Source: CAIURC01 sp043777315
GTDB lineage: Bacteria > Verrucomicrobiota > Verrucomicrobiia > Chthoniobacterales > Chthoniobacteraceae
DNA length: 64,000 nucleotides
Assembly: GCA_043777315.1 (NCBI GenBank)
Contig: JAYVPW010000058.1
Location: forward strand, 1 to 64,000
Direction of reading: 5' to 3'
How positions within the stretch are numbered: position 1 is the first letter of the stretch; each line of letters opens with the position of its first letter. The position numbers and the translations under genes were made by a program. A model generated the notes under the pieces. That model had not been told where the DNA came from. It saw nothing but the letters and a program-made list of their open reading frames with translations, and searched no databases. This document shows positions 43,431 through 51,178 of the stretch, one piece after another.

Positions 43431-44543
43431 GCCGCGCAGAAATCGCGCGAAAAAATCGGCTCCGCGCTCGAGCTCGGCGACGGCGATCCATTCGTCTTTC
43501 GTGTGCGCCTGCGCGATCGAGCCGGGGCCCATCGCGACGGCGGGCATCCCTTTTTCCGCGAAGATCGCGCCGTCGCAGAACCACGGCGCGCCGATCGGTT
43601 TCGCGCCGCATTTCCCGAGCTGCACGATGAGCGGATGCGCGGGGTCGGTGAACATCGGGCGCGAAGTCGCGGGCGTGATTTCCAGGTCGGGGCAGGCGTT
43701 GCGGAGCTGCGCGGCGACGCGGTCGAGGAGGGTGTCGTCGCCGGGGATGGTGCGCATGTCCACCTCGAGCTGGCAGAAGTCGGGGACGATGTTCGTCTTG
43801 CTGCCGCCGCGGATGACGCCGGCGCTGATGGTCGGCGAGCCGAGGACCGGATGGCGCGTGGCGGCGAGCGACGGGGCGATCGTGTAGCGGATGGCGCGGA
43901 GGACATCGGCCATTTTATAAATGGCGTTTTCACCGCGGTCGGGGTCGGCGGCGTGGACGGCTTTTCCGCGCGTGGTCAGCGTGAGCCAGAGCGCGCCTTT
44001 GTGGGTGTGGACGACGTCGAGCCCGGTCGGTTCGCCGACGATGACGAAGTCGAAACGCTCCTCCGCGGCGAGCGCTTTCGCGCCGTGCTGGCCGGTCTCT
44101 TCGCTCATCAGCCCGGCGAACCAAATCTCGTGCGAGAGGCTCGACAGAAGGTCGCGCGATTCGCGCAGCGCCCAAAGCATCGAGGCCATCGGGCCTTTCG
44201 TGTCGCTCGCGCCGCGGCCCCAGATTTTGCCGTCGCGCAGGTCGCCGCCGAACGGCTCGATGGTCATGCCCGCGACGCTGACGGTGTCGGTGTGCGGGGC
44301 GAAAAGGAGGCGCGGTTTTCCGGGCCGGTCGGCGGGGAAACGCGCGACCACATTTGGGCGACCAAGCATGACTTCGCGGAGCTCGACTTGCGCGCCGAGG
44401 CCGCGGAGGAAGTCGGCGAGATATTCCGCGATGCGCTGCTCGCCGATGCCGTCGGTGCCGGGATCGCCGGCGGGATTGACGCTCGGGATGCGGACCAAAT
44501 CCTGGAGCAATTCGACGACGGAATCGGGCGTCTTCATCGGCAT
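43407..44543 (-). CDS. M20-family peptidase (ArgE/DapE/carboxypeptidase type)
   Basis: A 378-residue di-zinc hydrolase: the first metal histidine lies in LLFAPHTDTVSV, the bridging Asp in WGRGASDTKGPMASML, and the catalytic Glu pair in LMSEETGQHG. The dimerisation domain carries GKAVHAADPDRGENAIYKM. Family members are acetylornithine deacetylase, succinyl-diaminopimelate desuccinylase or amidohydrolases. Because the arg genes here include ArgJ, an ArgE role is less needed, so the substrate is open. It starts 8 bases after the PQQ gene, and its last six or so codons (EVRPPA) lie in a repeat. Confidence 0.86.
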   Translation of the reverse strand: MPMKTPDSVVELLQDLVRIPSVNPAGDPGTDGIGEQRIAEYLADFLRGLGAQVELREVMLGRPNVVARFPADRPGKPRLLFAPHTDTVSVAGMTIEPFGGDLRDGKIWGRGASDTKGPMASMLWALRESRDLLSSLSHEIWFAGLMSEETGQHGAKALAAEERFDFVIVGEPTGLDVVHTHKGALWLTLTTRGKAVHAADPDRGENAIYKMADVLRAIRYTIAPSLAATRHPVLGSPTISAGVIRGGSKTNIVPDFCQLEVDMRTIPGDDTLLDRVAAQLRNACPDLEITPATSRPMFTDPAHPLIVQLGKCGAKPIGAPWFCDGAIFAEKGMPAVAMGPGSIAQAHTKDEWIAVAELERGADFFARFLRGLEVRPPA

Positions 44544-44551
44544 CAATTTCC

Positions 44552-46054
44552 TCACCTGAAAGCCCACAAATGCGCGGCGGTTCGCACGAAGATCGTGTCG
44601 CCGGAAATAGCGGGCGTGGCGGTGATCGGCTCGGCGAGATTGTTGCGCGCGAGGACGTTCAGTTTTTCGCCGGCGGCATCCACGACGACCACGACGCCGC
44701 GGCTGGAGCAGGCGTAGATTTTCCCGTCGGCGAAGATGGGCGAGGCGTAGAAATCGCCGTCCGCCCCGAGGCGTTGCTTTTCGTAAATCAGCCTGCCGCT
44801 CGCCGAATCGTAGCAGGTCGCGAAGCCGCCATCTTTCGCCAAAAAAAGCCGGCCCGCGGTCGCCAGCGGCGAGGCGACGTAGGCCGCGCCACGCTCGTTT
44901 TTCCAGACGACATGCGTGTCGGTGATGTCGCCGTGGCCGCCGGGTTTCACGCAAAGCACCGCGTTTTTTCCGGTGCGCATGTAGCTTTGGATCGGATCCC
45001 ATTCGGAGCGCTCGAGGATGTCGTTTTTGTTGTCGTCCATGATGCCGAGGAAATCCTTCATCGGCGTGCCCGTGAGCTCCTCGCGCGAGATGTCGCCGCT
45101 TTTGTCGCGGTCGAATTGCTTGAGCAGGTCGTCGAATTCCGGGTTCGGTTCGTTGGCGCTGCCGGAGCTCCAAGTCGCGAGGAAAAGATGGCCGTCCGGC
45201 CCGGCGGCGGGGGTCGTGCAGGGATACGCGGAAAGGCCGCGGACGAGCCAGCGCTCGACGCCGGTTTTGAGGTCGTATCCTTTCGCCCGCAGGTCGCCGA
45301 TGCAGACGAGCGCGCCGTCCCAAACGACGGGCGTGCCGTAGCTGACGTGGAATTCGGTGCGGGCCGTCCGCCAGACTTGCTTTCCGGTCTTCACGTCGAA
45401 CGCGTAGAGCCCGGTGGCGGCGCCGGTTTCATCGCGGAGGAGGTAAACCAAGCCGTCGTGAATGATCGGCGAGTTGCCCGTGCCGAAGCCGTCTTGCGAC
45501 TGGATCACGGGCATCGGGACGGACCACAACTCGTTGCCTGCAAAGTCGTGGCACACGAGCCCGCACGAGCCGAAAGACGAGATCACATGCTCGCCATCCG
45601 TGGCGCAGGACGGGCCGGCGGGCGTCCCGAATTTCTCAAAAAACGGCTCGATCGTTTCGGCTTTCGCAGCGCGCCGCCACACGATTGCGCCCGTCTTTTG
45701 ATCGAGGCAAATCGTCTCCAGTTTTCCGTCCGCGAAGCCGGTCAGAAAAATGCGTCCGCCCGAGATCACGGGCGACGACGAGCCGGACGGGATCTCCGTT
45801 TTCCAGGCGAGATTTTTCTCCTGTCCGAACTCGGCCGGCGGCTTGGCGAGCGTCGCGATGCCAGTCGCGTTCGGCCCGCGAAATTGCGGCCAGTCCGCCG
45901 TCTCCGCGCGCCCGAAAACCGCGAGCGCGAAGAAGAGAGCCACGGAAAACACGGAAGGCACGGAAAGGAAAAAGGGGTATCTCCGCTTCCCCTTTTCCGT
46001 GCCTTCCGTGTTTTCCGTGGCTCTCTTCAAATCCCTGCGACCGGAGGTGTTCAT
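44552..46054 (-). CDS. secreted PQQ-type beta-propeller protein with EF-hands
   Basis: A 500-residue protein. Residues about 26-50 form the signal peptide (FFLSVPSVFSVALFFALAVF). WPQFRGPNATG and repeated blade motifs (LYAFDVKTGKQVWRT, YDLKTGVERWLVRG, CYDSASGRLIYEK) mark a PQQ-like propeller. Between blades, residues 315-326 (DRDKSGDISREE) and 340-351 (DDNKNDILERSE) form two EF-hand-like calcium loops. Residues about 9-41 are encoded by a palindromic repeat, so most of the signal core is repeat-derived. The ATG at 46054 overlaps the epimerase stop (ATGA), supporting this start. Enzyme activity is not certain. Confidence 0.85.
   Translation of the reverse strand: MNTSGRRDLKRATENTEGTEKGKRRYPFFLSVPSVFSVALFFALAVFGRAETADWPQFRGPNATGIATLAKPPAEFGQEKNLAWKTEIPSGSSSPVISGGRIFLTGFADGKLETICLDQKTGAIVWRRAAKAETIEPFFEKFGTPAGPSCATDGEHVISSFGSCGLVCHDFAGNELWSVPMPVIQSQDGFGTGNSPIIHDGLVYLLRDETGAATGLYAFDVKTGKQVWRTARTEFHVSYGTPVVWDGALVCIGDLRAKGYDLKTGVERWLVRGLSAYPCTTPAAGPDGHLFLATWSSGSANEPNPEFDDLLKQFDRDKSGDISREELTGTPMKDFLGIMDDNKNDILERSEWDPIQSYMRTGKNAVLCVKPGGHGDITDTHVVWKNERGAAYVASPLATAGRLFLAKDGGFATCYDSASGRLIYEKQRLGADGDFYASPIFADGKIYACSSRGVVVVVDAAGEKLNVLARNNLAEPITATPAISGDTIFVRTAAHLWAFR
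45932..46028. repeat. palindromic repeat inside the 5' end of the PQQ gene
   Basis: The left arm gaagagagccacggaaaac and the right arm gttttccgtggctctcttc, with inner arms acggaaggcacggaaa/tttccgtgccttccgt, form a nearly perfect 40-bp stem. A relative lies at 49641-49761. It is translated as TENTEGTEKG on one arm and VPSVFSVAL on the other. Confidence 0.93.
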
Positions 46055-47001
46055 CGTTGCTGATTGGCCAAAAACCACTCGACGAATTTCGGGATGCCCG
46101 CCGCGATTTTCGTCCGCGGAGCGTAGCCGAGAAGTGACCTCGCTTTGCCGATGTCCGCGAAGGTCAGCGGCACATCGCCGGGCTGCTCGGGCATGCGGTT
46201 GATGACCGCTTTTTTCCCGAGCGCCTGCTCGATCGCGGCGATGAGTTCCGAGAGCGTGGTCGTCTGGCTTTCGCCCAAATTGAACACGTCGCAGAGTGCG
46301 CCTTCGTAGCTCAGGCACGCGGCCATTCCCTGCACGATGTCGTCGATGAAGGTGTAGTCGCGGCGCGTCGAGCCGTCGCCGAATTGGTTGATCGTGCGGC
46401 CTTCGGAGATGGCCTTGCTGAAGGAATGGATCGCCAAATCGGGGCGCTGGCGCGGGCCGTAAACGGTGAAAAAGCGGAGGTTGATGGTGCGGAGGCCGTA
46501 GAGATGCGAGTAGTTCGAGCAGAGCTGCTCGGCGGCGAGTTTCGTCGCGGCATACGGCGAGATCGTCTCGTTCAGGCACATGTCTTCGCGAAAAGGCGCG
46601 GTCTTCAAAACGCCGTAAACCGACGAGCTCGACGCGCAGATGAACCGCGGCACGCCTGCTGCGCGCGCGGCTTCGAGAAGGTGGAACGTGCCGGTGATAT
46701 TCGTGTCGATGTAGAGCTTCGGCTCTTTGATCGAAGGCCGCACACCGGCGCGCGCCGCGAGGTGGACGATCGTGTCGAAGCCGCCCTCGCCGACGATGCG
46801 GCGCACCGCGGACTCGTCGCGGATATCCGCTTCGTGGATCGGCACTTCCGAGGCAAATGCGGCGACGTTGGCGCGCTTGATCGCGGGGTCGTAGAAATCA
46901 TTGAACTCGTCCAGCACGGCGACGCGATGCCCGAGTGCGAGGCACTTTTCCACGAAGTGCGAGCCGATGAAACCGGCCCCGCCGGTGACGAGAATGTGCA
47001 T
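46051..47001 (-). CDS. NAD-dependent sugar epimerase/dehydratase
   Basis: A 316-residue extended SDR enzyme: the NAD loop LVTGGAGFIGSHFVEK, the catalytic CASSSSVYG and the YAATK Tyr-Lys pair, then RFFTVYGPRQRPDLAI and RRDYTFIDDIVQG. The pattern is closest to UDP-glucuronate 4-epimerase-type enzymes that make surface-sugar precursors, though the exact nucleotide sugar is not predictable. It is first in a minus-strand run with the PQQ and M20 genes. Confidence 0.9.
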   Translation of the reverse strand: MHILVTGGAGFIGSHFVEKCLALGHRVAVLDEFNDFYDPAIKRANVAAFASEVPIHEADIRDESAVRRIVGEGGFDTIVHLAARAGVRPSIKEPKLYIDTNITGTFHLLEAARAAGVPRFICASSSSVYGVLKTAPFREDMCLNETISPYAATKLAAEQLCSNYSHLYGLRTINLRFFTVYGPRQRPDLAIHSFSKAISEGRTINQFGDGSTRRDYTFIDDIVQGMAACLSYEGALCDVFNLGESQTTTLSELIAAIEQALGKKAVINRMPEQPGDVPLTFADIGKARSLLGYAPRTKIAAGIPKFVEWFLANQQR

Positions 47002-47119
47002 CGCCGCAACCTATCTGGACGGGAAAAAATCGGGCAAGGGAAAGTTCCGGCACGCGCGGGGAGTATCGGGTTGACACGATTTCGGGTGGGTGAGATAGCA
47101 ACGCCTCACCTCCTTTTAT

Positions 47120-47854
47120 ATGGCCGACGAAATCCCTCCCGCCCCGTCCGAATCCGATGATGTCACGAAAAGTGAGACCATCCGCATCACCCTCCCGCCG
47201 AAGAGCGAACAGCCCGCGGTGAAGCGCGAAACGGTGCGCATCAACGTCCCCGCCAAACCCGCACCGTCGCCGCTCCCGCCCGCTGGTGTGGCTCCGAAAA
47301 AAGAGACCACCAAGCTGCCAAACACCTCTCCCGCTGGCAGCACGCCGCTGCCGACTTCCCCGCCTTCGATGGGCGCGAAACCTTTCGTCCCGCCGCCGCC
47401 GGCTCCGCGCCTGCCGGGTGCGACGCCGCTGCCTTCCGTGAGGCCGTTGAGCGGTCTCACCCCGCCGCCGAAACCGCCGACGCTCGGGGCGAAACCGACC
47501 GTCCCGCTCAAGCCCGCACCGAGGCCCTCCGCCGGTCCGACGCCTGCGCCAGAACCCGTGACCCAGCGCGCTTCGCCGAAAAAAGAAACCGCCCGCATCA
47601 CTCTGCCGCCGGAAGGCTCGAAGCCTGGCCTGCCGAAAGCGACGATCAAAATGCAGCAGACGCAGCCGTTCGTGAGCAGGCCCGCGGCGGCGATGACCCC
47701 CGCCGGGATTACCCGCGCTCCCGTCGCTGTGGTGGAGGCTCCGGCCGGTTCCGATTCCGTGGTCAACGGCCTCTCGATCGCCGCGCTCGTCCTCGCCATC
47801 GCGGCTCTCGCGACCGCCTACATGGCGTTTGCGGCGGCGGCTCCGGTGTCCTAA
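47120..47854 (+). CDS. proline-rich membrane-anchored protein with repeated ET-R-I motif
   Basis: A 244-residue protein, mostly Pro/Ala/Lys. One short motif occurs three or more times: KSETIRITLPP near residue 17, KRETVRINVP near 35 and KKETARITLPPEG near 155, with a weaker KKETTKLP near 60. The C-terminus has one helix (GLSIAALVLAIAALATAYMA). No domain is recognised. The motif is basic, with a strand-like hydrophobic core, so a short binding site is possible. It lies 9 bases upstream of thioredoxin, in the same direction. The function is unknown. Confidence 0.65.
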   Translation: MADEIPPAPSESDDVTKSETIRITLPPKSEQPAVKRETVRINVPAKPAPSPLPPAGVAPKKETTKLPNTSPAGSTPLPTSPPSMGAKPFVPPPPAPRLPGATPLPSVRPLSGLTPPPKPPTLGAKPTVPLKPAPRPSAGPTPAPEPVTQRASPKKETARITLPPEGSKPGLPKATIKMQQTQPFVSRPAAAMTPAGITRAPVAVVEAPAGSDSVVNGLSIAALVLAIAALATAYMAFAAAAPVS

Positions 47855-47863
47855 ATTTCACGC

Positions 47864-48196
47864 ATGGCCAGCTCCAACGTCCTCACGATCACCGACGCGA
47901 ACTTCGACACCGAAGTAATGCAGTCGTCCGTCCCCGTCCTCCTCGATTTCTGGGCGCCATGGTGCGGCCCGTGCCGGCAAATCGGGCCGATCATCGACCA
48001 GATCGCGGATGAGCTCGGAGCCACTGCGAAGATCGGGAAGATCAACGTCGATGAAGCCCAGCAGCTCGCCGCGAAATTCCGGGTGAGTTCGATCCCGATG
48101 CTTCTTTTTATGAAGGGCGGCGAAGTGAAGGATCAAGTCGTCGGTGGTGGGACGAGCAAGGCCGGGTTGATCGCAAAAATCCAGGCGCTCGCCTGA
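47864..48196 (+). CDS. trxA: thioredoxin
   Basis: A 110-residue thioredoxin with the active site FWAPWCGPCRQIGP, the cis-proline loop VSSIPMLLFMKGGEV and no signal peptide, so it is cytoplasmic. It reduces protein disulfides with electrons from thioredoxin reductase. The gene is followed by a strong terminator. It is 9 bases after the ET-R-I motif protein, which may be coexpressed with it. Confidence 0.95.
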   Translation: MASSNVLTITDANFDTEVMQSSVPVLLDFWAPWCGPCRQIGPIIDQIADELGATAKIGKINVDEAQQLAAKFRVSSIPMLLFMKGGEVKDQVVGGGTSKAGLIAKIQALA

Positions 48197-48212
48197 TTTC
48201 GCAGCAGTTTTC

Positions 48213-48248
48213 AAAACGCCGCGCTCCGTTTCGGAGCGCGGCGTTTTT
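48213..48248 (+). terminator. intrinsic terminator after trxA
   Basis: The stem cgccgcgctccg/cggagcgcggcg with loop tttc is flanked by aaaa before and ttttt after. The symmetry lets it also serve the convergent ppnP gene. Confidence 0.92.
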
Positions 48249-48270
48249 GTTTGCGGCGGTGCTTCGCGGC

Positions 48271-48597
48271 TCAGTCCAGAAACGAGCAGATGTATTCGCA
48301 AATCGCGGCGCTGACCTCGATGTCGAAGCCACTCTTCGCCGGCACGTCGAACGTCTCGCCCGCGCCGTATTCGCGGGTCTCGGTCGTCCCGTCGAGCAGC
48401 ACCGCGCACCTGCCCGCGACGATCTCCATTCGCTCGGCTTTGTCGGTGCCAAAGTGAAATTGGCCGGGATAAATCAGCCCGAGCGTTTTCTTCGAGTCGT
48501 CGGGAAAAAGGATCGTGTGGCTGACGACCTTGCCGTCGAAATAGACATTTGCTTTGGCGACAGCCGTGACGTTTTCGAATTGCGTGAAAAGGCTCAT
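48271..48597 (-). CDS. ppnP: pyrimidine/purine nucleoside phosphorylase PpnP
   Basis: A 108-residue cupin-fold protein with ANVYFDGKVVSHTILFPDDS, KTLGLIYPGQFHFGT, MEIVAGRCAVLLDG and FDVPAKSGFDIEV, typical of PpnP (YaiE, DUF1255). The E. coli enzyme cleaves several nucleosides by phosphorolysis. The ATG at 48597 matches the family start (MSLFTQFENVTAVAKANVYF). Confidence 0.92.
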   Translation of the reverse strand: MSLFTQFENVTAVAKANVYFDGKVVSHTILFPDDSKKTLGLIYPGQFHFGTDKAERMEIVAGRCAVLLDGTTETREYGAGETFDVPAKSGFDIEVSAAICEYICSFLD

Positions 48598-48716
48598 GGG
48601 CCGCGAGTTTTTCGCTCCCGCCGGAGCTGACAAGCTTTTCCTCCAAAGCCTGCGTGGCCGCGCCGGTGAAGCATCCGCCGGCTTGCGATCACTTCCGCGA
48701 ATGCAACATTTCGTAG

Positions 48717-48986
48717 CTCGATGCGGGCGGGCTGAAAAAGCTGCCGAAAGAAATTCGACCGCTCGTCGAGCTGCCGCTGGTCTTCCGCACCGCGGCGGAG
48801 AACGGGAAAATCGCGCAGCATTTCCGCACGATCGCGCCGGAGCTGAAGCTCGCGCTGCTGAACGACCCGTGCTACGTCGAAGCCGCGCGCGTTTTTGCGG
48901 CGCGGATTTTGCGCGAAAACAAGGATGGAGAGCGGCTACGCTGGGCCTTCCAGCAAGCGTCCTCGCGTCCGCCGCGCGAGGATGCG
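48717..48986 (+). pseudogene. C-terminal remnant of a PSD1/DUF1553 protein
   Basis: The frame after TAG 48714-48716 reads LVELPLVFRTAAENGKIAQH, LALLNDPCYVEAARVFAARI and WAFQQASSRPPREDA. The segment LALLNDPxxVEAAR...RxAFxxxxSRPP is the C-terminal signature of the large PSD1/DUF1553 proteins of Planctomycetota and Verrucomicrobiota, usually many hundreds of residues. Only about 85 codons remain, with no start. It directly precedes a DUF1501 remnant, the usual partner of PSD1. Confidence 0.7.
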
Positions 48987-49009
48987 GCGCAGACGCATCG
49001 GCGCGGTGA

Positions 49010-49610
49010 ATGCGATCAAGTCAAATGCAGGCGAGCGTGCCGGAGCTGATGGATGTCGCGCGGGAACCGAAGAGCATTCTCGACCTCTACGGTTGCACGC
49101 CGGGCGACGGTTCGTTCGCGTCGAACTGCCTGCTCGCGCGGCGGCTCGCGGAGCGCGGGGTGCGCTTCATCCAGCTCTACCACAAGGATTGGGACCATCA
49201 CGGCGGCGTGAAAGCGGGCATCGAATTCAAGGCGCAGGAGGTCGATCGCGCGAGCGCGGCACTGATTCAGGATTTTGAAACAGCGGGACATGTTGAAGGA
49301 CACGCTGATCGTCTGGGGCGGCGAGTTCGGGCGCACGCCGATGTCGCAGGTCGGCGACGGGCGCGACCATCACAACAAAGGATTTTCGATCTGGATGGCG
49401 GGCGGCGGGATCAAAGGCGGGCTCGGCTACGGCGCGACCGACGAGCTCGGATACGCGGCGGTGGAGGACCCGATGGAGGTCCACGATCTGCACGCGACGA
49501 TGCTGCATCTGCTCGGCATCGATCACAAAAAACTCACGTATCGGTTTCAGGGCCGCGACTTCCGGCTGACCGATGTGAAGGGAAACGTGGTGAAGAAACT
49601 TCTGGCGTAG
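49010..49610 (+). pseudogene. DUF1501 (sulfatase-like) remnant with frameshift
   Basis: The first frame reads MQASVPELMDVAREPKSILD, GSFASNCLLARRLAERGVRF and LYHKDWDHHGG. At 49273-49276 one extra T (gattttgaaa instead of gatttgaaa) shifts the frame; the second frame continues RDMLKDTLIVWGGEFGRTPM, GRDHHNKGFSIWMAGGGIKG and HATMLHLLGIDHKKLTYRFQ. Together they are the C-terminal half of DUF1501. The N-terminal half (with its usual TAT signal) is missing; the join to the PSD1 remnant lies near 49005. This is a decayed PSD1-DUF1501 gene pair. Confidence 0.85.
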
Positions 49611-49640
49611 GTCGGCCCCGTTTGCCTCGACTCGGGCGGC

Positions 49641-49761
49641 GGAATTTTAGCCACGGAAAACACGGAAGCTCACGGAAGGGGACTCGAGAAAAGCCGGCCG
49701 AGGTTTGTGCATTCGTCCACCCCGGTTCCGTGCCTTCCGTGTTTTCCGTGGCTAAAATTCC
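49641..49761. repeat. palindromic repeat, second 'cacggaaaacacgg' copy
   Basis: The left arm ggaattttagccacggaaaa and the right arm ttttccgtggctaaaattcc are perfect complements; inside are acggaag and cttccgt units as in 45932-46028. It lies between the DUF1501 remnant and argC. Confidence 0.9.
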
Positions 49762-49857
49762 GAACTCCTAAACCCGGAAAACCACGCCGGTCTTTCCTCG
49801 CCTCCTGCGGGTTTTGTCCCTTTCACCGGGCGGGCGGCGCGGCTAGTTTTCCCCGCC

Positions 49858-50895
49858 ATGAATTTCGAAAAAATCGCCGTCGTCGGAGCCAGTGGATACT
49901 CGGGGGAGGAGCTCGTGCGGCTGCTGATGCGGCATCCGGGAGTCGAGCTGGTCGCGCTCACTTCGCGGCAGCACGCGGGAGCGCGGCTCGATGCGGTGTA
50001 TCCGAAGTTTGCGGGGCAGCGCTACGCCGGGCTCGAGTTCATCGACTCGAAAATGGAGTCGATTTTGGCGACGGGGGCGCGACTGATTTTCCTCGCACTG
50101 CCGCATGGCGTGGCCACGGAATTTGCCAAGCCGCTGGTCGCCGCGGGCGTGCGGGTGATCGACCTGAGCGCGGATTTTCGGATCAAGGATCCCGCGGTGT
50201 ACGAAGAATTTTACGGCGAGCCGCACCACGCGCCGGAGCTCGCGGCGATGAGCGTTTACGGGATGCCCGAGCTTTACCGCGACGAGCTCCGCGATGCGCA
50301 ACTGGTGGCCTCGCCGGGGTGTTATCCGACGAGCGTGATCCTGCCTCTGCATCCGCTGCTCGCGCGGCGGTTGCTCGATCCGGCGAGCATCATCATCAGC
50401 AGCATGAGCGGCGTGAGCGGGGCGGGGCGGACGGCGAAACTGGACTACCTTTTCGTCGAATGTAACGAGAGCGTCCGGGCCTACAGCGTGCCGAAACACC
50501 GGCATCTCGCGGAGATCGAGCAGGAGCTTTCCAAGGCTTTCGGCGAGACGGTGATAGTCACTTTCACCCCGCATCTGATCCCCGTGACGCGCGGCATTCA
50601 CACGACGATCTACGCATCGCTCGCGCTCGACGTGCAGCCTGCGGACATCGGGAATGCGCTCGTGGAAGCTTACGCCGGCGAGCCGTTCGTGCGGCTGCTC
50701 GGCGACTCCGTGCTGCCGGATACGAAGCACGTCACCCACACGAATTTCTGCGACATCGCGTGGCGCTTCGACGCGCGCACGCGACGGCTCGTGCTGCTGT
50801 GTGCGGAGGACAATCTCGTGAAAGGCGCGGCGGGGCAGGCGGTGCAGGCGCTGAATGCGATGTGCGGCTGGCCGGAGACGACGGCGCTTCTTTAA
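49858..50895 (+). CDS. argC: N-acetyl-gamma-glutamyl-phosphate reductase
   Basis: A 345-residue enzyme. The NADP loop is VVGASGYSGEELVRLL; the catalytic cysteine lies in VASPGCYPTSVILPL; FTPHLIPVTRGIHTTIYASL and DNLVKGAAGQAVQALN are ArgC hallmarks. It performs the third step of arginine synthesis. It is followed by argJ and argB in the same direction, with hairpin repeats in both gaps. Confidence 0.96.
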   Translation: MNFEKIAVVGASGYSGEELVRLLMRHPGVELVALTSRQHAGARLDAVYPKFAGQRYAGLEFIDSKMESILATGARLIFLALPHGVATEFAKPLVAAGVRVIDLSADFRIKDPAVYEEFYGEPHHAPELAAMSVYGMPELYRDELRDAQLVASPGCYPTSVILPLHPLLARRLLDPASIIISSMSGVSGAGRTAKLDYLFVECNESVRAYSVPKHRHLAEIEQELSKAFGETVIVTFTPHLIPVTRGIHTTIYASLALDVQPADIGNALVEAYAGEPFVRLLGDSVLPDTKHVTHTNFCDIAWRFDARTRRLVLLCAEDNLVKGAAGQAVQALNAMCGWPETTALL

Positions 50896-50917
50896 CCACG
50901 CGGGGTGGCTCTAAATA

Positions 50918-51048
50918 GTCATCCTGAGCGAAGTGGAGCGCCGCGCGAAACGCAGTCGAAGGACCTCTCACTATTTCTCCCCGAGCACGCGCGCAAACGG
51001 GGAAAAGTAAGAGGTCCTTCGACTCCGCTGCGCTGCGCTCAGGATGAC
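50918..51048. repeat. five-copy palindromic repeat, copy 5
   Basis: The same ends and inner stem as the other copies (gtcatcctgagcgaagtgga ... cgctcaggatgac). It lies in the argC-argJ gap and could modulate read-through of the arginine transcript. Confidence 0.9.
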
Positions 51049-51178
51049 GGGATGGCAAGCGGCGGTCGCAAAGTCGGCTTGAATTTTTCCCGACGATCGT
51101 TCTCGGAATCGCGCACGGAATCCGCTTTGAATCTGCGGCTCCGATTTGGTGTTCAGCCGAACGCGAGCGAGCCCACCC

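Noticed and set aside
17036..51048. The five-copy repeat as insertion sequences
   Set aside because: Each copy is only about 116-131 bp and has no transposase frame, so at most it is a non-autonomous element.
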